A DNA stretch of 64,000 nt from Galeopsis tetrahit (GCA_963675135.1 OY776121.1:79754875-79818874), one strand, 5' to 3'; counted from the first letter of the stretch, positions 32,028-42,192 are shown. The notes: generated by a model not told the origin, from the letters alone. Numbers and translations: made by a program.

Positions 32028-32830
32028 TACTAATAATCAAAATGTGTATCTTTAATAGTCATAAAAGTGCAAGATTAAATAATAAAATGTGTAAAATTAA
32101 TAACAATTTTTTAAAAAAAATTAGGAACAGTTTATCAAGATTATAAAAGTGCAAGATCTAATAACAAAATGTGTATCTTTAATAGTCATAAAAGTGCAAG
32201 ATTAAATAATAAAATGTGTAAAATTAATAACAATTTTTAAAAAAATATTAGGAACAGTTTATCAAGATTATAAAAGTGCAAGATATAATAACAAAAGGTG
32301 TATCTTTAATAGTCATAAAAGTGCAAGATTAAATAATAAAATGTGTAAAATTAATAACATTTTTTTTAAAAAATTAGGAACAATTGCAAATACTAATAAA
32401 CAAATGGTGTATCATTAATAGTCATAAAAGTGCAAGATTAAATAATAAAATGTGTAGAATTAATAACAATTTTTTTAAAAAAAATTAGGAACAGTTTATC
32501 TAGATTATAAAAGTGCAAGTACTAATAACCAAAAGATGTATCATTATAGTCATAAAAGTTCAAGTTTAAATAATAAAATGTGTAAAAATTAATAATATTC
32601 AAAAAAATTTAGCACCAGTTTATCTAGATTATAAAAGTGCAAGCACTAATAACCAAAAAGTGTATGATAATAGACATAAACGTGAAGTTTTTTAAATAAT
32701 AAATTGTGTAAAATTAATAACAATTTTTTTAAAAAAATTAAATAAATTGGCACCAGTTTATTTATCTAGATTATAAAAATGCAAAAGATTATAAAAATGC
32801 AAATACTAATAACCAAATCGTGTATCATAA
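32028..32830. repeat. ~120-127-bp tandem array (right part)
   Basis: Six or so degenerate copies of a unit with ATTATAAAAGTGCAAG, TGTATCTTTAATAGTCATAA and AAATAATAAAATGTGTAAAA, then an A/T tract and AGGAACAGTTTATC. The ATTATAAAAGTG start recurs near 32141, 32268, 32505 and 32629. It continues the array broken at 18665. Confidence 0.85.
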
Positions 32831-33279
32831 TCATTGAATCAATAATAGTGTGGAGTATTTGGAATTTGACAAATAATATTTGCTTCAAGAAATAAGAAAG
32901 GCAAAATGAATAGAAGAAAAGTAGTGGAATCTGTTAAACTTAGATTGAAAGTCGATCAATTGAAGAATGAAGAATAAACCCAACATCTTGGGTGTTAACA
33001 ATGTATTAGGGAGGAAAAGGAGCAGCAACATTTCATAGAGGAATTGTCCATCTTTCTGATATTAAGTTGATGTACTATTAAACTCTGATTCTACTATTTG
33101 TAAGGACCCATTTTCTACAAATAAGAAATCCTTTTACTATAATAAAAAATACATTCATTTATACAGTATATATACAAGAATCTTTCACCAGCAAATTCTT
33201 CTTCTGAAAAATAAAAAAGTAAAATTAAACAGACTGTAATTAATTTCTTTAATGAATTAGTTAATTGGAGTAATTGGCC
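32831..33279. other. Intergenic; no gene seen
   Basis: AT-rich sequence between the tandem array and the MAKR fragment. The part next to 33280 would be the 3' UTR of that fragment on the minus strand. No repeat family recognised. Confidence 0.4.
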
Positions 33280-33744
33280 CTATTGAGAATTGAAGGATTT
33301 ATTGCAATGTAAAATGACGCCTTGAATTCCATCCTCCACTTCCCTCCCGGCGACTCTTGACCGGCTTTTGCCCAAGTGCTTACGCACTACTTCCGCCGCC
33401 GGATAAATTGCGCCGGAAAGCTTCATCTGAATGTACAGAGGCTTGAGCATATTCAGGTACTTTTGTAAATTTTGCACATCGAAATTCTTCGTCTCTGAAT
33501 TTCGGCGTTTGAATTCTTCACAATTGTTCGATTCAAACAACCGCCTGCCCTGATTTTTATTTCCCCCCAATTTCGATTTAGTTTTCTTGAGATCCAATAA
33601 CAGAACACGAAACTCAGTTGCTGATTTCAGAATCTGTTTCTTATCAGATTCATCCCCATTTTTGTCAGCGAGTGTGAAATCGAGGTTAAAGTAGGGGCCG
33701 TCGAAGCCGTAGGTAGCGGCAGCGTGAGGCTTTGTGATGCGGCA
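33280..33744 (-). pseudogene. Membrane-associated kinase regulator (MAKR)-like, N-terminally truncated
   Basis: The minus strand has 154 open codons ending at 33280. Features in order: GPYFNLDFTLAD (the FxLEFT-like block of MAKR/BKI1 relatives), a basic stretch, VQNLQKYLNMLKPLYIQM, VVRKHLGKSRSR, and the C-terminal DGIQGVILHCNKSFN motif. MAKR proteins are plasma-membrane-linked regulators of receptor kinases (family knowledge). Upstream an in-frame TAA at 33745-33747 and loss of similarity remove the N-terminal half, and no ATG precedes the conserved part. A short upstream exon cannot be excluded, but the nearest AG/GT candidates leave an intron of only ~24 nt. Probably a gene fragment. Confidence 0.65.
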
Positions 33745-33894
33745 TTAGAGAGGGCGACTGTGCTGTAGTGCTGAAATAAAAGAATTTAATATTACCTGGA
33801 CTAGGGCGAGGAAGTGGGTCGGATAAGCACATTGGGCTGGAGTACAAATTGGGCTAGAGTACACGGTGTACTCGAAAACATACAAGACTTTGGC
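33745..33894. repeat. Right-hand inverted terminus with palindrome
   Basis: CATACAAGACTTTGGC ends at 33894 and is the inverse of 17220-17235. The palindrome GAGTACACGGTGTACTC is at 33857-33873. No matching target duplication was found. Confidence 0.45.
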
Positions 33895-34299
33895 TATTAT
33901 TAATGATGAACATAAACAATTAATAAGCAAATTAAACAGACCAGAAAAGCCTTCCTAAATCGACTCAAACGCTTTTTCTAGATGATTACATTTAGTCATT
34001 TACTACTCCATCTTATTCACTTATTAATTAATTTCACCGTCGGATTAGTACTTGTGTGGGATTTAGCCTCATTGGCTATTTTTCTAGATGATTACATTTA
34101 CACACCACAAAAAATTGTACTCTCACAAAAAGTATAGTCCTATTTTTTCTTCAATTGGATTAAAAATATGTTCATTAGTCTAATTTTTTTTTTATAACTT
34201 TATTCTGATTAATTTTGAGACTAATATTCACTTTGACAGAAAGGAGGAATTGATTTTGAGACTAATATTCATCGATCGAAATATGTGTATCAAATTGCA

Positions 34300-35810
34300 A
34301 CACCATGAAAGATTGAAGTTTTTTTATAATAATCATGAAGGTCGTGATTAAATTGATATTGAGATTAAAGGTAATTTATAATAATCATAGAAAATTAACC
34401 CTTTTTTTTAGTAACCATAAATTTTAACGTGTGGACTGTATGTGTAATGCGGTTGCTAGTTTGTGGTTTATTATGTTTCAAGGAGAGATCGTATCACAAG
34501 ACCACCTCCTCTTGAACAATCTACCCTTATATACTATTTCTGAATCTTCTTCTCTCCTACGTGACATCTCACTTTTATCCGATTCTAATTTTCTAATTTT
34601 CTCACGATTTACAATTATTTTGTTTTACAATTTTTTTCAATTCTTCTCTCTCATCTCTCCTCTCTCTCTCTCTCTCTCTCACTCTTTACTTTTTATAGGT
34701 CTTCTCAATATTTTCTTTTACTTTTTTTTTTTTAAGTTTTTTTCAATTTTTCTCTCTCTCCCCTCTCTTCCTTTTCTCTTAATCTCTTAAATTTTCTTAT
34801 ACAAATTTCTCTCTGCCTCTTTTTTTTTCTTGATTCTTTTTATCATTTTCTTTTATAATTTTTTTACAATTTCCACGAAATTCGTGGGTTTTGCACTAGT
34901 ATAAAATATTTCAATATCTCCATATTTAAATTTACATAAAATTATGAAAAAAAGATATATATGGAAAAAAATAAAATATTTCCATATTTCTCGGTAAAGT
35001 TTATGCATGGAAAAAGATACATATGGAAAGAAATAATTTTTCCATATCTCCATATTTTCCATAAAATTTCGGTCTCTCCTTATTATAAATATGGGCTGAA
35101 TTTCAACTACAAAATTAAATTATATTTTTCGAAAATACATGTTTACAACAAGAGAGAAAAATTAATTCTTCCTTGAAATTTTTTCCCATTGATCAACTGG
35201 ATTGAAGCAATCACTATCCGATTCAGAGGTAAACTTGTAATCCCTTAGTTTCAGATGTTTATGATTTACTTATTTTATCTTATATTCATTACATGAATTT
35301 TTAATCATAAATATAAATAATTCGTATTTAAATTATGTTTCCAATAGATCCATTACATGTCTTATGAATTCCCAACACATTATGCATAGGGTAAGATTTT
35401 TTAATTAATGGAAACTTATTATTTCGATATACCCGTATTAATTAATTTAATAAGGATAAATTCTTATATTCTCAAATAAATTAACGGGAAACTTTTTTTT
35501 TTTTTGAATATTTTCCTACTTGTATATATATTATAGGGTAAAATATTTGTAATGATTTGGGAAGAGGAGCTGTAGATTCCGAAAAGTAAAAAAAAAATTA
35601 CTAATTATGTATACTAAGGAGTAATTTTTAATTAGATTTGTTTAACATATGTAAATTTCCTTTTCTGGATCACCTACGTTTATATTATTATAAATATTTT
35701 TAAAAATAATAGGAGTAATATTTATTCCGACCCCGCTCCTTTTCCTTTTTTAAACATTATTACATCCCTGCTTTGATTTTTATTCTTTTTGTATGCTTTA
35801 TATTTCAAAT
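34300..35810. repeat. Segmental duplication copy B
   Basis: Collinear with copy A (6820-7076 joined to 15985-17219). It lacks the LINE and the 254-bp tandem copy, and contains a Helitron (34520-34899) instead. It ends just upstream of the DUF295 gene. Confidence 0.85.
34520..34899 (+). mobile_element. Short non-autonomous Helitron
   Basis: It starts TCTACCCTTATATACT after an A and ends GCACTAG before a T. The hairpin CCACGAAATTCGTGG (34873-34887) sits 8 nt before the CTAG terminus, the Helitron 3' structure. The same site in copy A (near 16046, ...CAAAGAA then TAAAATATTTT) is empty, which defines both ends. The interior is CT-rich with no genes. Confidence 0.85.
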
Positions 35811-35868
35811 ACACCTATGTGAATTTAATTATTGTATTAATTTTATTGTAGAGTAGTATTATAATTAA

Positions 35869-36819
35869 ATGGGAAGCAAAGCAAAGAGAGGTCCTCCCTT
35901 GTTTATGATACAACACGGTCCATTAAATGATCATGAGCTTTCTTTATATAATGTACTGGAGGATCGATGGGATAATGCAAAGATTTCCACATTGTGTGAT
36001 CAAACTATTATTCCTTGTAATTTTGGATGGTTTGCTTTGGTGAATCCATTTACGTATGATTGTAGCCTTTGGAATCCAGAATCTAAAGAAATTATCCAAC
36101 TTCCAGAACTCCCAGGCTCAAATTATCTGGAATGTGTATTGTCAAAGCAGCCCACTGAACCTGGTTGCCACGTTTTGTTCAATACTCTGTTTGAGTTAGC
36201 TTTTTGTGAAATTAGCGATGATGAATTCGTGAAAATTCAAATGCCTATGACTATGGATAATAAACAAGAACAAGTTGAGAATGTAGAGACATGGAGATTA
36301 TTCCACGGGAATATTTATGCCTTGGTTGCAGTTGGATATGAGAAGAGATTAGTGATGATTTCTTTTGTGGGCAAAACACTCGAGTTAAAGCCAATACTAA
36401 ATATTTCACCATTATTTCAACCTCGGACACAAATTGTAAGGTACTACTTGATTGACGATGACGACGAAGATGAAATGTTGTTGGTTTGCAGCATGAGTCC
36501 GACCTATTACTTATATCACTATTTTGATTTCAAAATATATCGAATTGATATTAACACACTCGACTACTGCGTGGAGTTACTAGACATAGGCGAACGAGCA
36601 ATTTTCTTGTCAATCATGGGTTATACATTTTGTCGCTCTTCCGTAACCACTGGGATCAGACCAAATTCCATATACTTCATTAAAACAGGGGGTGAAGTTG
36701 ATTTCGAAATATACACTTTGGATAAAAGGGGCACGATTAGCTTGCAGCTTCCATCTCTCGTTGCTCATCCTATACATCCGAGGAGCTACTGGATCGAACA
36801 TAATTTTTCCTTAACTTGA
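35869..36819 (+). CDS. DUF295 domain protein without F-box (316 aa)
   Basis: Single open exon. The product resembles the C-terminal (beta-propeller-like, DUF295) part of plant F-box proteins such as SKIP23/KIB1 relatives: PPLFMIQHG near residue 9, GWFALVNPFTYDCSLWNP at about 53-70, KEIIQLPEL, and the terminal NSIYFIKTGGEVDFEIYTLD ... QLPSLVAHPIHPRSYW. The usual N-terminal F-box is missing, so it would not join an SCF complex as a normal F-box protein. F-box-less DUF295 genes do exist in plants. TTGTAG just upstream (about 35847-35852) could be a splice acceptor of an untranslated or F-box first exon. The frame is intact. Function unknown. Confidence 0.8.
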   Translation: MGSKAKRGPPLFMIQHGPLNDHELSLYNVLEDRWDNAKISTLCDQTIIPCNFGWFALVNPFTYDCSLWNPESKEIIQLPELPGSNYLECVLSKQPTEPGCHVLFNTLFELAFCEISDDEFVKIQMPMTMDNKQEQVENVETWRLFHGNIYALVAVGYEKRLVMISFVGKTLELKPILNISPLFQPRTQIVRYYLIDDDDEDEMLLVCSMSPTYYLYHYFDFKIYRIDINTLDYCVELLDIGERAIFLSIMGYTFCRSSVTTGIRPNSIYFIKTGGEVDFEIYTLDKRGTISLQLPSLVAHPIHPRSYWIEHNFSLT

Positions 36820-37196
36820 TTATAGCACTTTTTCTTTTCTTTTTTTAAAATTATATATCCTAGTTCTGTTTTATGGTCATACTTACAATGGCCAAAACAT
36901 TTTTCATTCTCTATTTATGCAACTCTAATCTAAATTTATATATATTAGGGATTAAAGTTTTTTTTTAGTTCGAAGTCCATACAAATTACAAATTTTAATT
37001 TTCGGTTGAAATAAGTGCTCAAATTTCTCAATAAGTATGCTTTTTTTTCTTTTCTTTTTTAAACATGGTTGAAATCATTCTTTTGAAGAGTTGAAAATCA
37101 ACTTAATCGTTAAGGGGACCGAAAAGACACAATATTATTATACAATCAATGTTAATGAAATGTGTAATTAATCATGTAAAAATATGTTTTTTCTTT
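36820..37196. other. 3' region of the DUF295 gene and spacer
   Basis: AT-rich, with AATTATATAT and other loose polyadenylation-type sequence. No ORF or repeat recognised. The 9-bp MULE target duplication TTTTTCTTT ends it at 37188-37196. Confidence 0.4.
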
Positions 37197-37392
37197 GGGG
37201 AAATTATTGTTAAGGTCATTTCACTAAGAGATTTATCTAATAGGGCATAGGTTTTTTTTTAAATCTATTAGAGTCAAAATGGCACTTAATAAGACATTGT
37301 TGCCCTTTACCAATTTAAATAATTTGAAATTAATAAATATTAATAATTTGAAATTAATAATTTTGAATTAATGCAATTCGTAGTTATACGCA

Positions 37393-37578
37393 CCTTCCAA
37401 TTATTAAAAAATTCCTAAAATTAAGCAATTCGAATTAATTGTTAATTATTCAAACAAATAAAATTAAAAAAAAACTGCATTTTATGATCCTTCCAATTAT
37501 TCAAATATTCCTAAAATTAAGCAATTCGAATTAATTGTTAATTATCCAAACAAAAAAAGTTAAAAAATCTACATTTTA
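37393..37578. repeat. 96-bp tandem duplication
   Basis: CCTTCCAATTATT starts copies at 37393 and 37489. Both share CCTAAAATTAAGCAATTCGA and the following AT-rich part, with a few differences. It lies just inside the left TIR of the Pack-MULE. Confidence 0.8.
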
Positions 37579-38075
37579 TGATTCAGAAATAAGCGTGTCA
37601 TAGAGTATACAATTCCCCATATGTTGAATATGCATATATATATGAAATAGATTATGAATTTTAATATGAACAGTGAACTGAATTTTGGTATGTTCATTTT
37701 CAATATGAAGTTTAAAACGGCATACATGACTGAATTTTTTTGGTATGCATAAAATAACATGAACCAATGTGCACAGAGTGATATGCATATCAATATGCAA
37801 AATAGATGTGCACATTTGTAAATGGCATATTCAAACAGACGAAGACATAAAATGATAATGCCTACATCGGTATCCATGTTTCATATGGAAAGTTCATTTT
37901 GATATGAAGTTGTAAGAGTAGTATATGCACCTTTCAGATGCACTGCGAATAGCAATTGAATAATAAGTCTATCGAAATTCAAGCTGGAAAAGCTGATTGT
38001 AAACCAAACAACATGTGAATAAACAACTTTTTTTTCCATAAACTTAAGTATAATCGCATAAAACAACACCAAAAT
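37579..38075. other. AT-rich interior of the Pack-MULE; no gene seen
   Basis: Low-complexity sequence with many ATATGCAT-like words. The minus-strand ORF at 37569-37877 is made of AT-rich codons and resembles no family I know. Confidence 0.4.
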
Positions 38076-38082
38076 TACATGT

Positions 38083-39185
38083 TACATTCTTTCCCCATGG
38101 TGCTTTTGTAAACCCCTCTGCTGTTGCACCCTCACGGCCTCTCACCAACTGAATGTACTTATCCGCCTCATTCGAGTCCATCACTAGCCTTGACAATACC
38201 GTTCCTCTCTTGCCGTGCTCGCACCGAATCCTCTCATTGAGATGCAGATATGTCAGACAATCAAATCACTGGAGCAAATAAGGTATCAAATTACACATAG
38301 GAATATCAAGATTTAAATGTGAAGGAACCACCGGGTCACTACCGAGTTTTCAGAAAAAAATGTGTAACCCAATTTTTACCCCATATTGTTTCACTTGATT
38401 ACAGAAATAAAATGCAAATGCTCTGACTTCAGGAAATATGAATATACTGCATACTGAAGCATTGTTGTATAGAAGAATATTGCTTCGAATCTCATCAACT
38501 CAACCATGATCTATCTAAAAACCGAAACTTTTATATACATCTGAATTTACCAATTCCAGCATACTTAACTAATAAGCATGAACAGTAATAATGTCTGTCT
38601 TTTCCTACAAGTGCAAACTATTCTAACAAGAATGATTAAAACTTCAATAGTGAGTTCATTCAGCTGGTTACCTTGCCATACACATTGCTTGAAAAAAGGC
38701 CTTCACAGTTGACACATTATTTCCTTTAGCAATGTCCATAAGGGCATGTTTGTTTTGGGACTCACCCGTCCGGACGTGGGACGTAACGTCCCACGTCCTT
38801 GTTCTACTTCGGGATTTCACATCCGGATTTCCCCATCCAACTACATTCACCCCTATACATCCTACTATTAAATCATACTATTACATCACATCCAACTACT
38901 CTTACACAATTTGATTTGACATAATCATACTATTACATCACATCCAACTACTCTTACACAATTTGATTTGACATAAAGTTAAATCTCATCCTACTCAAAA
39001 TCCCAAAACAAACACACACAATTACTATTCATCAGAATTTCCACATCCAAGATTTCCCCATCCAGGATTTCCCCCATCCTACATAATCCCAAAACAAACA
39101 TCCCCTAAAGTTTCTACAACAGAGTTCTGCGTTTCAAACAATCTCAAAATATTTGCTCCCCAGTGTGTCCAACGCCTGCCGAGTT
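38083..39185 (-). pseudogene. Unidentified coding fragments on the minus strand, split by a MITE
   Basis: Two or three exon-like pieces that I do not recognise. One reads LDTLGSKYFEIV, a stop, then NAELCCRNF (39180-39107). It continues across the MITE, once the MITE and one TAA are removed, in the same frame as MDIAKGNNVSTVKAFFQAMC (38738-38674) and then meets a GT donor. A second piece (about 38250-38090) reads ERIRCEHGKRGTVLSRLVMD followed by EADKYIQLVRGREGATAEGF. Codon use and conservation-like composition suggest a real source gene. The internal stop and MITE make this a pseudogene. Confidence 0.4.
38742..39105. mobile_element. Tourist-like (PIF/Harbinger) MITE
   Basis: 364 bp with TIRs GGGCATGTTTGTTTTGGGA on the left and TCCCAAAACAAACATCCCC on the right, and 3-bp TAA duplications at 38739-38741 and 39106-39108. 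An internal ~56-bp direct duplication (ATCATACTATTACATCACAT) is present. Inserted in the coding fragment described above. Confidence 0.92.
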
Positions 39186-39630
39186 TGACATACGAATCAG
39201 AACAATGCATGCTCCCCCATCCCACCCCAAAAGGTCATAGTTAACAAATTTCCCAATCCGAATAACATTATTAAAGCACATATATACTCTACTCTACTTC
39301 AACAATTCACTGCAATCTAAAGACTGATCAATGAAGCACACAAAACAGAAACAAGAAACCCCATCTAATTTCGTATATAGCAATCACCATAACATCAAAC
39401 AGGGAAGCAATTGTCACCATAACTTGCATATGAAACATTTTTAGCCACAACGAATAGAAGAACCTCAAAATTAGTTGATGAAAAGAGCATCTGACTATGG
39501 TTACAAAACCATAACAATGGGTTTCCTTCTCCAAACTTAAAAGCAAAACATGGAGTAGTGCTATACTAATAGGTCGAATTAAAGCTATACTTCAAACACT
39601 TTTTGACCAAACCACAAATCAAATCTTCAA
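39186..39630. other. Spacer / 3' UTR side of the CHZ1-like ORF
   Basis: About 440 bp with no further coding sequence recognised. The part adjoining 39631 would be the 3' UTR of the CHZ1-like ORF on the minus strand. Confidence 0.4.
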
Positions 39631-40047
39631 TTAAGCATTTTTACCCTTGTCGGAATCATCGATAATAACTCCGCGTTGCACTCGACGCTGCCTAGTCCTC
39701 GACGGCAAAATGTTATCCAAATCAACCTCTGCAAGCGGATCATCCTCCAGATCACTCTCATCAAGCCCATCAGAGAAATCACTACCGGAATCATCATCAT
39801 CAACATCATGGCCGTCAGAATCATCATCGTCGGAGTCTTCAATCATTTTCCCCTTTCCTTTATCGTCTCTCATGATCCCCTTCCCTTTTACATCCACGAT
39901 TTCCGCTTCCCCACTCACATCCTCATCCTCCGCATTGTAGTCTTCTTCATCGTCCTCCTCGTCTTCCTCCTCCTCTGGACGCTCGTCGGATTTCGCTACA
40001 TTATCAACGGCGGGGAGTGATACGGAGCCATTTTCTCCGGCGGCCAT
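39631..40047 (-). CDS. CHZ1-type histone H2A.Z chaperone-like protein (138 aa), inside a Pack-MULE
   Basis: CHZ1-family proteins bind H2A.Z-H2B dimers and help deliver them for SWR1-dependent exchange (family knowledge). This complete single-exon ORF starts MAAGENGSV. It has two strongly acidic regions (about residues 24-47 and 71-103, Asp/Glu runs) separated by basic KGKG motifs, and near residue 105 the CHZ core DPLAEVDLDNILPSRTR, followed by a short basic tail. Size and layout match plant CHZ1-like proteins. It begins about 340 bp inside the right end of the Mutator-like element 37197-40391, so it is probably a captured copy or a retained host gene between MULE-like ends. No disabling change was seen. 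Any promoter would lie in or near the right TIR. Confidence 0.75.
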   Translation of the reverse strand: MAAGENGSVSLPAVDNVAKSDERPEEEEDEEDDEEDYNAEDEDVSGEAEIVDVKGKGIMRDDKGKGKMIEDSDDDDSDGHDVDDDDSGSDFSDGLDESDLEDDPLAEVDLDNILPSRTRQRRVQRGVIIDDSDKGKNA

Positions 40048-40391
40048 GGAGGGGGCAGCGGGGAGGTCATGGGCAGCGATGACGGCGGGGAGGTCATGGG
40101 CAGCGATGATGGCGGCAAGTTGGGTGCGGCGGACAAGGTGGGGAGGGAGCTCGATCGATTGGGGTGGGGGAGGGATCTAGTGTTTTTTTTTTTTTGGGAA
40201 TGAATGTGCCTATAATTTGGGAATTAATTGATTTCGAATTACATTTCAAATATATAAATTAAAGGAGTATATGAATATTAAGGGCAAATACGGTTTTTTG
40301 ACACAAAAATGATCTTATTAGGAAATTTTAAAAGTTGTATGTTTTAGTTGTTTAATAGTCTATAAAAGTGACCTTATTAGGTAATATTCTC

Positions 40392-40888
40392 TTTTTCTTT
40401 AAAAATTATAGTATATTGGACACGTTATCTTAGCGAGGTATAACCGTGATGGAAATGAAGATGAGAATAATAATGGTGAATAATAAAAAAAAATTTGAAC
40501 TAATATATTTTTGGTATTTTTTCTAATAATTTTTTTTATATACAAGTATGTTCGATATACGTTTGCATCAATAGTTTTAGCGGCATAGTTTATGGAAATC
40601 CATGTAGATAAATAAAAAAATGTGTATTTCAGAATCTTGTCAAATCTATTAATAAAAAATCCAGTCAAATTCTACATAGAATCTCCTGACATTTTAAAAT
40701 CTAATTGAATACACCATCCTTAATCTTCCAGCAAAACGTAAAGGAAACAGTGGGAGTATAAGAAATTACCATCCAAAAAAAAAAAATCCAAGATGCGGGA
40801 TCATACTATACCCGAAAGAATTAACTTTGAAAAATGGCACCGATTATTAAAACATAGCAGATAATATTAATTGGAATATGAATTACTC
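40392..40888. other. Intergenic; no gene seen
   Basis: AT-rich sequence right of the Pack-MULE with no recognised repeat or coding region. Confidence 0.4.
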
Positions 40889-41022
40889 CGTATTTAATTT
40901 GTACATCATGCAAATTGCTAATATGATTACCTACCTTCGTGTATATTAATTAAAACGTATTTAATTTGTACATCATGCAAATTGCTAATATGATTACCTA
41001 CCTTCGTGTATATTAATTAAAA
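40889..41022. repeat. 67-bp tandem duplication
   Basis: Units 40889-40955 and 40956-41022 both start CGTATTTAATTTGTACATCA and are essentially identical. Noncoding. Confidence 0.92.
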
Positions 41023-41146
41023 TTCAATATTTTTCAAACCATATATAAATATTCTTTGTCTGAATTAAAAACATGCAAAATTGTTGCTGCATTTTCCCAA
41101 AGAGTCCTTCCACTGCACAATTGCTCAAGATAATCATATTACAAAT

Positions 41147-41330
41147 ACAGTAAAATCTCTATAAATTAATACTTTTAAATTAATAAACTCTCTAAAATAA
41201 TAAAATCTTTCGGTCTCGATTTGGGTCTTTGTAAAAAATCATCAAATTCGATAAGATAATATAAATATTAGGTCCCATTAAAACTCTAAATTAATAATTC
41301 ATAAATTACAATTATAAATATTATGGTAAT
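41147..41330 (+). repeat. Interspersed repeat with CTCTATAAATTAATA terminus
   Basis: CAGTAAAATCTCTATAAATTAATA opens this AT-rich repeat. The same terminus occurs inverted at 50220-50250 (TTAATTTATAGAGGTTTAAC). It belongs to a plant repeat family with alternating 'ATAAATTAATA' units; class uncertain. Confidence 0.5.
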
Positions 41331-42192
41331 TTGCTAATCCATTGTACCCTGACTAACTTTCAAATAACGCAAAAACTTTTATGCAAATAGTTTAGGTGTA
41401 ATTATGTGAAAATTACCCATTTGGTGATTTTGGGTTATTATATTCGGCCCATATTATTACCTGGATACCCCTTTCATCCGCTCCAATTTTAGTATGGATT
41501 ATTCCTCCCTCTTTTTTCAGTCTTTTTTTATACCTAATTCTCATGTCTCCACCATCTGAAATTATCTGCGTATCCGTGTGTTCTCCGGATCCGATCGTAT
41601 TCCGGCCGTTGGCTTCAACGATCTCCGACCATCGTCTTCAACGATCTCCGGTCGTGCTGGGTAGTGATTAAGCCGGAATACAGAGTCGCTCTGTTTGTAG
41701 ATGAAGGCGTTGATGCTTCCACAACAATTATTGCTTCAATCGTTGGAATTAATTTGTAATTATTTTATGATGTGTGCAGTTAATTGAAACGGGTGATTTC
41801 GTTGATGAATGAGTATACATTTATCAGCAATGAAAAGGAGGCGCGTAATTTTCGTGCTGCCAGTGTACAGCGCGGCGTACGCCTCGATGTCGAGATGCTC
41901 TCTGCTTATGATAGGGCGGTGGCGTTTTATTCGCCGTCGTCTCCGCCGCCATTAATGTAGATCTCGTCCTCCTCAGTGATGGTCCCTACATCGTCTTCTT
42001 CCGGTTCCATTGTTGGTGCTTCTAGGGCAAACGAAGCTGCAATTTAGGGCTTTTGTTGGTACTCTCTCCGGTCAAGTGTAGGAACTTCTGCGTGTCGTGA
42101 GGAGAAGAGAGAGAAAACGATGAGAGATAAAGAATTGGCATCATTACAAATTATTACTCAAATTCTTCAGTACACTCAAATTTTCTCGGCAG
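41331..42192. other. Leader-like sequence upstream of the MORC fragment
   Basis: 41500-42120 is less AT-rich, with two CAACGATCTCCG copies and a TCGCCGTCGTCTCCGCCGCC stretch, and looks like a former 5' UTR / first-exon region. Frames carry stops, so no product is proposed. It may be the source-gene leader brought along with the MORC exons (inference). Confidence 0.35.

Larger units (their letters stand above)
37197..40391. mobile_element. Pack-MULE candidate carrying CHZ1-like ORF (3.2 kb)
   Basis: 9-bp direct repeats TTTTTCTTT at 37188-37196 and 40392-40400. The ends are inverted: GGGGAAATTATTGTTAAGGTCA on the left against GAGAATATTACCTAATAAGGTCA read inward from the right. Weaker inverted similarity extends about 200 bp inward, including TGCCCTTTA / TGCCCTTAA blocks. 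Long TIRs and a 9-bp TSD are the Mutator-type signature. The interior carries host-like coding sequence and no transposase, the definition of a Pack-MULE. The T-rich TSD weakens the case slightly. Confidence 0.7.

Noticed and set aside
32028..32830. Centromere-type satellite.
   Set aside because: Only about six degenerate ~120-bp units are present; too short and irregular to claim a satellite domain.
34431..34790. 119-codon ORF on the + strand.
   Set aside because: It reads Ser/Leu/Phe runs from the CT-rich interior of the short Helitron.
37569..37877. 102-codon minus-strand ORF with hydrophobic composition.
   Set aside because: AT-rich codons (Ile/Phe/Tyr/Lys) in low-complexity DNA; no motif.
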